DNA of 18,999 nucleotides from Methanomassiliicoccaceae archaeon (GCA_016282555.1 JAEEKU010000099.1:1-18999), one strand, 5' to 3'; positions 1-6,742 are shown, numbered from the stretch's first letter. The notes: generated from the letters alone by a model not told the origin. Numbers and translations: made by a program.

Positions 1-279
1 ACCAAATACATCGGATGCGGATTCGGGGCCAAAATGGCGGATAAAGAACTGGACCGCACCGGAATGAACATCATCGGAGTCGGAATGATGCCCAGAGGAG
101 AAGTCGGTATCATCGTCGCTTCGATAGGTCTCGCCAGCGGCGCCATGTCGTCCGATCTCTACGCCGTAGTGGTGCTGATGTCCGTCATGACGACTATAAT
201 CGCGCCTCCGTTTCTTTCCAAACTATTCAGAAAGAAGTATGCGGAAGAGTACACCATCCTCGAAGACGATAAAATCTGA
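1..279 (+). CDS. Cation:proton antiporter (CPA2/KefB-NapA type), C-terminal fragment
   Basis: The reading frame is already open at base 1, so this is the 3' end of a gene that begins outside the window; the visible part encodes about 92 residues. It contains a glycine-rich stretch followed by MPRGEVGIIVASIGL, a signature of the last membrane helices of CPA2-family Na+(K+)/H+ antiporters, in which RGE is conserved. A further hydrophobic helix (LYAVVVLMSVMTTIIAPPFL) and a short charged cytoplasmic tail follow. Proteins of this family exchange monovalent cations for protons across the cell membrane. No C-terminal TrkA-N/RCK nucleotide-binding domain is present, because the protein stops shortly after the last helix. 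Which ion is carried cannot be told from this fragment. The gene ends in TGA and is followed at once by a hairpin and T-rich tract. Confidence 0.88.
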   Translation, partial: TKYIGCGFGAKMADKELDRTGMNIIGVGMMPRGEVGIIVASIGLASGAMSSDLYAVVVLMSVMTTIIAPPFLSKLFRKKYAEEYTILEDDKI

Positions 280-286
280 ACAAACC

Positions 287-316
287 GGGGGAAACCCCTT
301 TTTCTTTCTTATTTTC
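287..316 (+). terminator. Hairpin plus T-tract after the antiporter gene
   Basis: A GGGG-AAA-CCCC hairpin (288-291 with 295-298) lies about 9 bases after the stop codon and is followed by a broken T-rich tract (299-315). In archaea the T-rich run alone is often enough for termination; the hairpin makes the call stronger. Confidence 0.6.
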
Positions 317-410
317 AGAAACAAGAGAACCGCAATTGCGGGAACCGGTTCAGAGTGCAGACTGATACATTAAAAAGTAAATCGTTTGAGCCCCGGCGGG
401 AGACGGTCTC

Positions 411-575
411 TCAGAGAGGGGCCAGCGTGTTGACGAGCAGAACAATTACAATTGCGGCAATGGCGATGCCTATTACGGTTCTGGGGCTGATTTTGATACC
501 TTTATCGTCTTCGGTATCGAAGTACCTCATAAGACCGGCAGAGGACTGGAAGCCCGTGTCTGTTTTCTTTGCCAT
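411..575 (-). CDS. secG: Preprotein translocase subunit SecG / Sec61-beta
   Basis: This 54-residue protein is the small beta subunit of the archaeal SecYEG protein-conducting channel. The sequence has the archaeal Sec61-beta signature: a short basic N-terminus (MAKK), the SSAGLMRYFD motif at about residues 11-20, then IKISPRTVIGIAI leading into one C-terminal transmembrane helix (VIGIAIAAIVIVLLVNTLAPL). Length and architecture match the family. The same frame is open further upstream (to 833), but that part is antisense to lysS. I chose the ATG at 573-575 because the family motif starts just after it and because an AT-rich TATA element centred near 601 sits about 25 bp upstream, implying a leaderless or nearly leaderless mRNA. 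The gene is divergent from lysS. Confidence 0.93.
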   Translation of the reverse strand: MAKKTDTGFQSSAGLMRYFDTEDDKGIKISPRTVIGIAIAAIVIVLLVNTLAPL

Positions 576-594
576 GATGCCCCATCCGCGGAAC

Positions 595-607
595 ATTATA
601 TAATATT
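595..607 (-). promoter_or_regulatory. TATA box of secG
   Basis: The symmetrical AT run ATTATATAATATT is centred about 25 bp before the secG ATG on the minus strand, the usual archaeal spacing between TATA centre and transcription start. Transcription would begin at or next to the start codon. Confidence 0.6.
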
Positions 608-642
608 TTGTCGGGAAATTCCGGGAATTACCGAAAGTATCA

Positions 643-648
643 TTTATC
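643..648 (+). promoter_or_regulatory. Probable TATA element of lysS
   Basis: TTTATC lies about 30 bp before the lysS ATG, so transcription would start near base 670 with a leader of only a few bases. No clear Shine-Dalgarno sequence precedes the ATG, which fits a near-leaderless message. The element is weaker than the other TATA boxes in this window. Confidence 0.4.
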
Positions 649-675
649 TGATGCAGATCAAACCAGGCTGATTTT

Positions 676-2220
676 ATGCATTGGGCAGAAGTGATAGCAG
701 AGGATTTGGCGAAGAACTGCGAGCGTCCGCTGATCGCTACGGGGATCAGTCCCACCGGCATCATCCACGTCGGGAGCCTCAGGGAAGCGATTACCGGGGA
801 ATCCGTGCGCAGCGCGGTCGAGGCGCTCGGCAAAGAAGTGAGACTGATTTATCTCATCGATTCCTTCGATCCTCTCAGAAAAAGATATGATTTTCTTCCG
901 GAGGAATACGAGAAGTACGTAGGCATGCCCATATCCAGAATACCCTGTCCTTGCGGAAAGCACCGCAACTACGCCCATCATTTCGTCCAGCCTTTCCTGG
1001 ACGCGGTCAGGTCTCTGGAGGTAAACTGCGAAGTCATATGGACCCACGAGCTGTATGAGAGAGGTGCGTTCGCCCAGTGCATCGATAAAACGTTTACCAA
1101 AAGGAAAGAGGTCATTGACATCCTTCACGAGGTTACCGGAAAGGAAGCGGATGAGAATTACGCACCCTACAACCCCCTGTGCCAGCGCTGCGGAAGGTTC
1201 ACCCGCCCTCTCTTCGACACTTACAAGTATCCGACCGTGGAATACGAGTGTTCCTGCGGATATCACGGCATATGCGACGTGAGATCCGGAGAGGGGAAGC
1301 TCACATGGAGGCTGGAATGGCCCGCCAAGTGGGTGATCTTCGGAACGTCCGCCGAGCCTTTCGGAAAGGATCACGCCGCCGCCGGAGGATCCTACGACTC
1401 CGGAAAGAGGATCGTAACCGAGATCTACGGCGGAAAGGCCCCGTATCCGATACCCTACGAATTCGTGCAGCTCAAAGGCGTCGGACAGATGCACAAATCC
1501 CTGGGATGCCCCGTCACCGGCCTCGACGCCATAATGATGACTCCTCCCGAGGTCCTCAACTATCTGTTCCTGAGGGTTCTCCCCTCGAGATGCATAGACT
1601 ACGATTCCGGAATGGGAATACTGGACATCGCGGACGAATACGACCGCATGGAGGTCAAATACTTCCAGAAAGAGTGGCAGGACTCCGAAGACAACAGCGT
1701 CAGGGCGTACGTCCTCGCGCAGCACAACCACATTCCGGAGAAACTCCCGCTTCAGGTTCCGTACAGACACCTCGTAAGCATCGTCCAGATGGCATCGAAT
1801 TACAAGGAAGTGATGGATATCCTGTCCAGAAACGTTGATTTCTCCGGCGCCACGGACGAAGATATCAGGAGACTCCAGCGCAGATGCGACTGCGTGAGAT
1901 ACTGGCTCAACGGTTTCGCGCCCGACGCCGTGAAATTCTCCGTGCTGCAGTCCCTTCCGCCTTTCATGGAGATATCCATGAACGAGAAGGTGTTCTTCCA
2001 GGCTCTGGTGAGAAGGATGAACGACTGCTCCTGGACCGCCGACGAGATCAATTCTATACTTTCGCAAGTCGCCAAGGACAGCCCTCTGGGGCAGAAAGCG
2101 GCTTACAAAGCCCTTTACAAGATAATCATCGGGAAGGAGGCCGGCCCCAGGCTGGGATTCTTCCTCTCCAGCCTGGACAAGAAATTCGTCATAAACAGGC
2201 TGGTTCAGGCCAGTTCCTGA
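676..2220 (+). CDS. lysS: Lysyl-tRNA synthetase, class I (LysRS-I)
   Basis: This 514-aa enzyme attaches lysine to tRNA-Lys using ATP. It is the class I LysRS found in many archaea, unrelated to the class II enzyme of most bacteria and eukaryotes. The HIGH-equivalent is HVGS (residues 31-34) in the motif TGISPTGIIHVGS. The KMSKS-equivalent is MHKS (residues 272-275, context GQMHKSLG). Cysteine pairs near residue 91 (CPCGKH), at 169/172 (CQRC) and near 192 (CSC) suggest zinc-binding knuckles. The helical C-terminal part is an anticodon-binding domain. Length is normal for the family. An earlier ATG (651) runs into a stop after six codons, so 676 is the start. The gene (also called lysK) is divergent from secG and followed by a hairpin. 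Confidence 0.96.
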   Translation: MHWAEVIAEDLAKNCERPLIATGISPTGIIHVGSLREAITGESVRSAVEALGKEVRLIYLIDSFDPLRKRYDFLPEEYEKYVGMPISRIPCPCGKHRNYAHHFVQPFLDAVRSLEVNCEVIWTHELYERGAFAQCIDKTFTKRKEVIDILHEVTGKEADENYAPYNPLCQRCGRFTRPLFDTYKYPTVEYECSCGYHGICDVRSGEGKLTWRLEWPAKWVIFGTSAEPFGKDHAAAGGSYDSGKRIVTEIYGGKAPYPIPYEFVQLKGVGQMHKSLGCPVTGLDAIMMTPPEVLNYLFLRVLPSRCIDYDSGMGILDIADEYDRMEVKYFQKEWQDSEDNSVRAYVLAQHNHIPEKLPLQVPYRHLVSIVQMASNYKEVMDILSRNVDFSGATDEDIRRLQRRCDCVRYWLNGFAPDAVKFSVLQSLPPFMEISMNEKVFFQALVRRMNDCSWTADEINSILSQVAKDSPLGQKAAYKALYKIIIGKEAGPRLGFFLSSLDKKFVINRLVQASS

Positions 2221-2221
2221 C

Positions 2222-2236
2222 GGGGCTTTATGCCCC
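2222..2236 (+). terminator. Hairpin after lysS, merging into the next promoter
   Basis: GGGGC (2222-2226) pairs with GCCCC (2232-2236) around a 5-nt loop, two bases after the lysS stop. The AT-rich run that follows is also the TATA box of the next gene. Probable lysS terminator, though the T-tract is short. Confidence 0.5.
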
Positions 2237-2237
2237 A

Positions 2238-2247
2238 TTTATATATT
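2238..2247 (+). promoter_or_regulatory. TATA box of the small membrane protein / HD hydrolase operon
   Basis: TTTATATATT is centred about 26 bp before the ATG at 2269. This spacing predicts a leaderless mRNA and decides that start over the in-frame upstream ATG at 2230, which lies upstream of the TATA box. Confidence 0.65.
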
Positions 2248-2268
2248 CCGGATCGCAATAGCCGGCGC

Positions 2269-2457
2269 ATGAATCCCATCGTGCCTCTGCTCGTTTCCGC
2301 CGCAGGCATACTGGTAATGATCGTATCCCTGCTGGACTACATATTCAACGTCGGCGGCGCGGATATCCCGGTGTTCGTTATCGGAGCCGTTCTGCTGGCG
2401 GCGGGACATATTCTCCGGGCTTTGGAAAGAAAGAGATCCGGCGCCGGAGAGGATTGA
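2269..2457 (+). CDS. Small two-helix membrane protein, function unknown
   Basis: This 62-aa protein is not recognised. It has two predicted transmembrane helices: roughly residues 3-23 (IVPLLVSAAGILVMIVSLLDY) and residues 32-50 (PVFVIGAVLLAAGHILRAL). A basic and acidic C-terminal tail (ERKRSGAGED) is likely cytoplasmic. The in-frame ATG at 2230 would add 13 residues, but it lies upstream of the TATA box, so translation must start at 2269. Its TGA stop overlaps the TTG start of the HD-domain gene (TTGA), indicating translational coupling. It may anchor or accompany the hydrolase at the membrane, but this is inferred from position only. Confidence 0.72.
   Translation: MNPIVPLLVSAAGILVMIVSLLDYIFNVGGADIPVFVIGAVLLAAGHILRALERKRSGAGED
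2446..2452 (+). promoter_or_regulatory. Shine-Dalgarno site of the HD hydrolase
   Basis: GGAGAGG lies inside the end of the upstream membrane-protein gene. It supports initiation at one of two TTG codons (2454 or 2460) where no nearby ATG is available; the next in-frame ATG (2496) would remove conserved-looking sequence. Confidence 0.55.
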
Positions 2458-3596
2458 ATTTGCCCGCCCTGAACGCTGACATCCTCCTGCTCTTCATGGA
2501 CTCGGCCAACATGCACCGGTGGAACGATCACATCCGTCCGGTGGATCTCACCGAGCTCGACAAACAGGCCCACAAGGCCGCCATAGCCTGGGTTCTGGGG
2601 AAGTCGGAGGAGAACGAGGGAAGAACCGTCGACTGGCAGAAGCTCATAGAGCATTCCCTGTTCTCGTTCATCCAGCGGTCGGTGCTCACGGATCTCAAGC
2701 CCCAGGTTTTCTACAAGATCATATCGGAGAAGGCGGAGCAGGTCAACAATTTCGTGATCACCCAGGTGAAATCACAGGTTCCGGAATTCGATCCGAAGCT
2801 TATGGAACGCTTCGAGAGATACCTCGGATCCAGGGAGGATACGCTGGAAGACCGCATCATCAGCGCAGCGCATTACTTCGCGACCCGCTGGGAATTCGAT
2901 CTCATCTACGAATCGAACCGCTCCCTGTACGGTATAGACCGCACCCGCAGGGAAATATCCGAGCAGATCGCGCAGTACGTCAGCATCGCGGGGGTGAGCG
3001 AGATACTCGCCGCCGGAGGGCTGTTCGACTTCATCGATCTGGTGGGGCAGCTCAGGTTCCAGCAGCGCTGGGCGAGAACTCCCCGCATTCCCAAGACCTC
3101 GGTCCTGGGGCATTCGCTGATGGTAGCCGACGCGGTTTACCTCAGCGATCTGGATTCCGGCAGGGATCCGGGAACCGTATACAACGACTACTACACTGCA
3201 TTGTTCCACGATCTTCCGGAAGTTCTCACAAAAGACGTCATATCCCCCATAAAGACGAGCATCGCGGGGATAGAGGAGCTGCTAAAAGACTACGAGAGAG
3301 AGCAGATAGAAACGACCGTGATGCCTCTTCTGAAGCCGGAATGGCGCGACGAGTTCCGCTTCATGGTCTACGATCCCTTCACCGATTGCGACAGCGGAAC
3401 CGGGAAGCGCGACGGATATCTCATAAAAACATGCGACCTCATCGCAGCATTCCTGGAAGCTCTCATCTCCCGCCGCTACGGCATAACTTCGTCCTCCCTT
3501 TCCGAGGGAGAGAAACAGCTCCGCAGAAGGCTCATAGAAAGAAAGGGTTTCGACGTAAAGGGTTTGGTAGAGGATCTGGAGCGGAAGGATATCTGA
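2454..3596 (+). CDS. HD-superfamily phosphohydrolase (YfbR-like, COG1896 type)
   Basis: This 380-aa protein has a metal-dependent HD domain in its C-terminal half: LGHSLMVAD (His220), LFHDLPEVLTKD (His252-Asp253, Glu256) and a later conserved Asp in the KTCDLIAAFLEAL helix. The arrangement resembles YfbR-type 5'-deoxynucleotidases, whose HD site binds divalent metal and cleaves phosphate esters. The true substrate is unknown. The N-terminal part starts with a RWNDHIRPV-DLTELDKQAHK segment that I associate with a longer archaeal/clostridial HD subfamily; its role is not known to me. The start is TTG at 2454, overlapping the upstream stop. A GGAGAGG sequence at 2446-2452 is the ribosome binding site. 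TTG at 2460 is equally well spaced, so the N-terminus is uncertain by two residues. It ends one base before the convergent serS gene. Confidence 0.8.
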   Translation: MNLPALNADILLLFMDSANMHRWNDHIRPVDLTELDKQAHKAAIAWVLGKSEENEGRTVDWQKLIEHSLFSFIQRSVLTDLKPQVFYKIISEKAEQVNNFVITQVKSQVPEFDPKLMERFERYLGSREDTLEDRIISAAHYFATRWEFDLIYESNRSLYGIDRTRREISEQIAQYVSIAGVSEILAAGGLFDFIDLVGQLRFQQRWARTPRIPKTSVLGHSLMVADAVYLSDLDSGRDPGTVYNDYYTALFHDLPEVLTKDVISPIKTSIAGIEELLKDYEREQIETTVMPLLKPEWRDEFRFMVYDPFTDCDSGTGKRDGYLIKTCDLIAAFLEALISRRYGITSSSLSEGEKQLRRRLIERKGFDVKGLVEDLERKDI

Positions 3597-3597
3597 T

Positions 3598-4869
3598 TCA
3601 GCGCCTTCCGATGGTCTCCTGACCCCTCATGTAAGGCCTTAAGACTTCGGGCACGGTGACGGTTCCGTCCTTGTTCTGGTAGTTCTCCAGGATGGCCACC
3701 ATGGTTCTGGGAAGCGCCAGCCCCGAGCCGTTCAGGGTGTGCACGAACTCGCTCTTGAGATGGGGTTCGGGCCTGTACTTTATTCTGGCTCTCCTCGCCT
3801 GGAAATCGGTGAAGTTCGAAACGGAGGAGGCTTCCAGCCAGGCGTTCTTTCCGGGAGCGTAGAGCTCCAGATCGTAGCATTTGGAGCAGGAGAAGCTCAT
3901 ATCCCCGGTGCACAGCAGCAGGACCCTGTAGGGAAGGTCCAGACCGTTGATCAGATCCTCCGCGTTCTTCCTGAGCTCTTCCAGCCTCTTGTAGGAGTTC
4001 TCCGGGAGCACGAAGTTCACCATTTCCACTTTGTTGAACTCGTGGACCCTGATTATTCCCTTTGTATCGGCGTGCTTTCCGACCTCGCGCCTGAACGAGG
4101 GAAGATACGCGGTGTAGTATATCGGGAGCTGCTCCTTATCCAGAATCTCGTCCTGAAGCAGATTCGTCACGGGAACCTCGGCCGTGGGGTTGAGGAACAT
4201 GTCGTCTCTTTCAAGATAATACATGTCGTCCTTCAGGTTGGGGTACTGGCCGGTTCCGATCACGGCGTTCTTGTTGACGACGACCGGGGGGAACACTTCG
4301 GTGTACCCCTGATCCTGATGAGTGTCAAGGAAATAATTGATCAGAGCGCGCTCGAGCCTGGCTCCGTCGCCCTTCAGACAGTAGAATCCGCTTCCCGCGA
4401 CCTTGGTCCCGCGCTCGAAATCAATGATGTCCAGATCCTCGGCGATCTCCCAGTGCTCCTTGGGCTTGAAATCGAAATCGCGTTTGTTTCCCGCTTCGTA
4501 AAGAACCACGTTGTCGTTCTCGTCCTTTCCGACGGGGACGCTCTCGTGGGGAATGTTGGGGATGTTGAGGACGCATTCCTGCCTTATGTCCTCGAGCTCC
4601 GCCATCCTGTCGTCGTTGTCTTTGATCTGGGAGGATACGCGGCGCATCTCGGCGATCTTCTCTTCTTTCTCGTCTCCCTTCGGCATTTTGGAGATCTGCA
4701 TGGAGACTTCGTTCCTCACCTTTCTGAGACGGTTGTTCTCGCCGGTGAGGTTTCTCCATTCCTCGTCGGCGGAGAGGAATCTGTCCAGGATGGATACGTC
4801 TTTGTTTCTGTTTTTAAGCATAGTCCTGATCTTTTCCGGATCGGCTCTTATCACGTTAACGTCTAGCAT
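3598..4869 (-). CDS. serS: Seryl-tRNA synthetase (common class II type)
   Basis: This 423-aa class II synthetase charges tRNA-Ser (and tRNA-Sec where present) with serine. The N-terminal arm (about residues 25-105) is a charged antiparallel coiled coil that grips the long variable arm of tRNA-Ser. The catalytic core contains the TAEVPVTN segment, motif 2 (FRREVGKHADTKG...RVHEFNKVE, about residues 264-287) and motif 3 (NGSGLALPRTMVAILENYQ, about residues 382-400). This is the widespread bacterial/eukaryotic-like SerRS, not the zinc-containing methanogen-type enzyme. It is the last gene of a minus-strand run with rnp4 and the YhbY-like gene, starting four bases after the YhbY stop. Its stop is one base from that of the convergent HD gene, so there is no room for separate terminators. 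Confidence 0.96.
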   Translation of the reverse strand: MLDVNVIRADPEKIRTMLKNRNKDVSILDRFLSADEEWRNLTGENNRLRKVRNEVSMQISKMPKGDEKEEKIAEMRRVSSQIKDNDDRMAELEDIRQECVLNIPNIPHESVPVGKDENDNVVLYEAGNKRDFDFKPKEHWEIAEDLDIIDFERGTKVAGSGFYCLKGDGARLERALINYFLDTHQDQGYTEVFPPVVVNKNAVIGTGQYPNLKDDMYYLERDDMFLNPTAEVPVTNLLQDEILDKEQLPIYYTAYLPSFRREVGKHADTKGIIRVHEFNKVEMVNFVLPENSYKRLEELRKNAEDLINGLDLPYRVLLLCTGDMSFSCSKCYDLELYAPGKNAWLEASSVSNFTDFQARRARIKYRPEPHLKSEFVHTLNGSGLALPRTMVAILENYQNKDGTVTVPEVLRPYMRGQETIGRR

Positions 4870-4873
4870 CGGA

Positions 4874-5173
4874 TTACCTTCGGAATTTTTTCTGGCAGAG
4901 GGACGACCATGTCCTTTTGTCCGCGAGCACTATCACTCCGCCGCGTACGTCCACCGCCACGGATCCCGTGGACTCCTCTATCGCGGCGGCGGTCTCTTTC
5001 GCTCCGTCCTCGGAATTGGAGAGGACTTTGACTTTAATCAGCCTGTTTTTCTTAAGCTGTCTCATTATTTCTTCTTCGAGGCTTTCGCTGAGCCCCTCTT
5101 TTCCCACATGAACGGTGGGGCTAAGTTCGTTGGCCCTCCTCATGAGTTCCTTTCTCGCATCCTTTTCCGTCAT
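4874..5173 (-). CDS. YhbY/CRM-domain RNA-binding protein
   Basis: This 99-aa protein consists of a single CRM (YhbY-like) domain. The diagnostic loop VHVGKEGLSE (GxxG type) is at about residues 21-30. It is followed by a helix (EEEIMRQLKKNRLIKVKVL), in which LIKVKVL is the standard YhbY strand, and by a C-terminal VRGGVIVLADK strand. CRM domains bind RNA; bacterial YhbY associates with pre-50S ribosomal subunits, and archaeal members are presumed to act in ribosome or tRNA maturation. The frame is open 16 codons further upstream, but the ATG at 5171-5173 overlaps the rnp4 stop (ATGA) and gives the family length. It is therefore translationally coupled to rnp4 and followed closely by serS. Confidence 0.88.
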   Translation of the reverse strand: MTEKDARKELMRRANELSPTVHVGKEGLSESLEEEIMRQLKKNRLIKVKVLSNSEDGAKETAAAIEESTGSVAVDVRGGVIVLADKRTWSSLCQKKFRR

Positions 5174-5493
5174 ATTATCCTCTGTTCCTTGAGATACGGC
5201 CTGCGGCGGATGCTCCCGCACGCGTCACAGGTGATCGTCATCCTGCCGCCGGTCAGCCTGACTCTGCAGCTGTATCCGGGTATCAGCAGGGTTCTGCACT
5301 CTTTGCAGTACGGCTTGTCCTTGGGCATCCTGACGCGGGTTTTTCTGCCGATTCTCTCCGCGAGATCGACGTACCTGCGGGCGCGATCCGCTTTGCCCGA
5401 GCGCAGAGCCTCCTCCGAGAGATATATCAGGCGGTCTATGCGCTGTTTTCCTATATCTTCAGCGGTTTTCTGTGAAAGGCGCCTTTTGGACAT
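5170..5493 (-). CDS. rnp4: RNase P protein component 4 (Rpp21/Rpr2 family)
   Basis: This 107-aa protein is the archaeal Rpp21 homologue, a subunit of the RNase P ribonucleoprotein that removes 5' leaders from precursor tRNAs. The N-terminal half is helical and basic (residues 1-60, with the repeated pattern AEDIGKQRIDRL and ADRARRYVDLAERIGRKTRVRMP). The C-terminal half is a zinc ribbon with CKEC (near residue 63), one further Cys (GYSC) and CDAC (near 89), ending in a basic RRRPYLK tail. This matches the family in length and layout. Rpp21 normally works together with Rpp29. It is the first of three co-oriented RNA genes (rnp4, yhbY-like, serS), with an ATGA overlap into the second. Confidence 0.92.
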   Translation of the reverse strand: MSKRRLSQKTAEDIGKQRIDRLIYLSEEALRSGKADRARRYVDLAERIGRKTRVRMPKDKPYCKECRTLLIPGYSCRVRLTGGRMTITCDACGSIRRRPYLKEQRII

Positions 5494-5520
5494 TGTCTTT
5501 TTCCGCTGACGGTACCGTAT

Positions 5521-5528
5521 CTATAAAA
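5521..5528 (-). promoter_or_regulatory. TATA box of the rnp4-yhbY-serS operon
   Basis: On the minus strand this reads TTTTATAG, about 30 bp before the rnp4 ATG, between the stop of the upstream gene and rnp4. It predicts a leader of only a few bases. A perfect 10-bp palindrome (5509-5518) lies just downstream of it. Confidence 0.45.
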
Positions 5529-5542
5529 GAAGTTCGATTGTT

Positions 5543-6517
5543 TCAGACCAGAGGGATAAGAGTGGTCATATACCCCTGGATCATCTGATCTCTCTCGTCG
5601 GAGAACGTTTTGCCGGGCATTGTGTAGAGATCCCACATCTCGGCGAATTTCTTGTGGAACAGCACTATTCCGTCGTCCCAGGTCGGGGAGGAGACGCCGA
5701 GGTTTATAGTCTCGCAGAAAAACTCCCAGACTTTTCTGTTCTTGTCATAGCTGATCGCCACGGGAACGTTGTTCGCCAGCCTGATGTATCTGTCCGGGGT
5801 GATTATCTCTCTGAAAGATATGGAATCCGCCACGGACATGAAGTCCACTGAGCTCAGCGATATTATCTTCCCGGAGCTGTCTTTGGAAGCCGTTCCCATA
5901 ACGAGGTATATCTTTCCCTGGGAGAATCTGTCTCCGACCGCCTTCGAAAGGTAAACGGGTTTGTCGGAGCTGAGAAAAGTCATCTTTCTGCTGCGGGGAT
6001 CCATGGACACGTACCCTATCATCTGCTCCCTGGACGGCACGTTGCTGCCGATATACTTTGACAGGTTTTTGCGGTCCAGAGTTTTGAAAGAGAACGTCTC
6101 CTTGTCGATGAAGTACCTGAGTTCGTATCCGGAGAGATCGTCGCACAGCTCTATCAGATCCCTGGCGATCCTGCTGCGGTAGAACGAATCCGGGAAGTGA
6201 TCCTCCATCCAGGTCTCCGTGATTCCGCTTCCCAGATACTGGAGGGTCTCCTGAAGAGTATCGGAGGCCATTTCCGTGAGGTATTTGCCGCCCTCTCCGG
6301 TGCCGGAGCCGATCCCTTTGTCCGTTATCTTGTTTATTTTGATGACGAACTTGTCCGACAGTTCCTGCGGCATGCTGTTGAACAGCCTCATCTTCGTCTT
6401 TATCTGGGAGCATCCTATGTCCGAGATCAGATTCTGGATATCGATCATTATCTTTCCCGCGACGGCGAGCGGAACGCCTTTGCCGTCTGCCGAATGAACC
6501 GCGAACCTGAAGGACAT
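5543..6517 (-). CDS. Uncharacterised protein, 324 aa
   Basis: I do not recognise this family. The ATG at 6515-6517 is chosen because the MSFRFAVHSADGKG start looks like a genuine first strand and a TATA-like TAATAATAA sits about 25 bp upstream; the 41 extra residues of the longer frame are unlike a folded protein. The N-terminal region (1-90) resembles an alpha/beta module with a long amphipathic helix (PLAVAGKIMIDIQNLISDIG). The middle (about 115-180) contains acidic helical segments (METDHFP-like, DLIELCDDLSGYELRYFID). The C-terminal part (about 245-324) has a strand-strand-helix pattern ending in FHKKFAEMWDLY that loosely recalls HicB-type folds, but this is only a visual impression. There is no signal peptide, membrane helix or clear catalytic motif. 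Codon use matches its neighbours. It lies immediately upstream of rnp4 on the same strand. Confidence 0.75.
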   Translation of the reverse strand: MSFRFAVHSADGKGVPLAVAGKIMIDIQNLISDIGCSQIKTKMRLFNSMPQELSDKFVIKINKITDKGIGSGTGEGGKYLTEMASDTLQETLQYLGSGITETWMEDHFPDSFYRSRIARDLIELCDDLSGYELRYFIDKETFSFKTLDRKNLSKYIGSNVPSREQMIGYVSMDPRSRKMTFLSSDKPVYLSKAVGDRFSQGKIYLVMGTASKDSSGKIISLSSVDFMSVADSISFREIITPDRYIRLANNVPVAISYDKNRKVWEFFCETINLGVSSPTWDDGIVLFHKKFAEMWDLYTMPGKTFSDERDQMIQGYMTTLIPLV

Positions 6518-6536
6518 ATTCGGGGGTATAGGCAGG

Positions 6537-6545
6537 TTATTATTA
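6537..6545 (-). promoter_or_regulatory. Probable TATA element of the 324-aa protein
   Basis: TAATAATAA on the minus strand is centred about 25 bp before the ATG at 6517, supporting that start and a leaderless message. No Shine-Dalgarno sequence is seen between them. Confidence 0.45.
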
Positions 6546-6700
6546 GAATTGGCGGTAATTTCCCCCGCCGGCCGGGATCTAATGATTCCCGCATCTTTGG
6601 AAACAGAGAGATTTTTCCGGAACCGGAAACAGCGAAACATGCCCGGATCCGGATATAATAACCCGGCTGCCAGCGGGAATCACGGGATAAATCGAAATGC

Positions 6701-6708
6701 TTATATTA
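6701..6708 (+). promoter_or_regulatory. Upstream TATA box of rpl10e
   Basis: TTATATTA would give a transcript starting near 6728, with a leader of about 70 bases that contains the 6743-6769 hairpin. A second TATA-like element (CTATATTA, 6749-6756) lies inside the hairpin loop and would instead give a leader of about 20 bases. Which is used cannot be decided from sequence. Confidence 0.45.
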
Positions 6709-6742
6709 GGGTTGAATATCAACAGCAAAGACGTCAAGGGTA

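Noticed and set aside
411..833. A 140-aa version of SecG starting inside lysS
   Set aside because: The Sec61-beta family is about 55 aa, and the promoter at 595-607 lies downstream of the longer start.
658..2238. 526-codon minus-strand open frame opposite lysS
   Set aside because: It is in exact antisense codon register with an unmistakable lysS, its protein is low in recognisable motifs, and it overlaps the lysS promoter. Explained by avoidance of TTA/CTA/TCA codons.
3739..4866. 375-codon plus-strand open frame opposite serS
   Set aside because: In-register shadow of serS, as above.
5543..6640. A 365-aa start (ATG at 6640) for the unknown protein
   Set aside because: The extra 41 residues are Arg/Asn/Pro-rich and unlike the rest, and the TATA-like element at 6537-6545 favours the ATG at 6517.
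6640..6720. Possible tRNA or small RNA upstream of rpl10e
   Set aside because: Several GC-rich inverted segments are present, but no acceptor, D, anticodon and T arms could be assembled.
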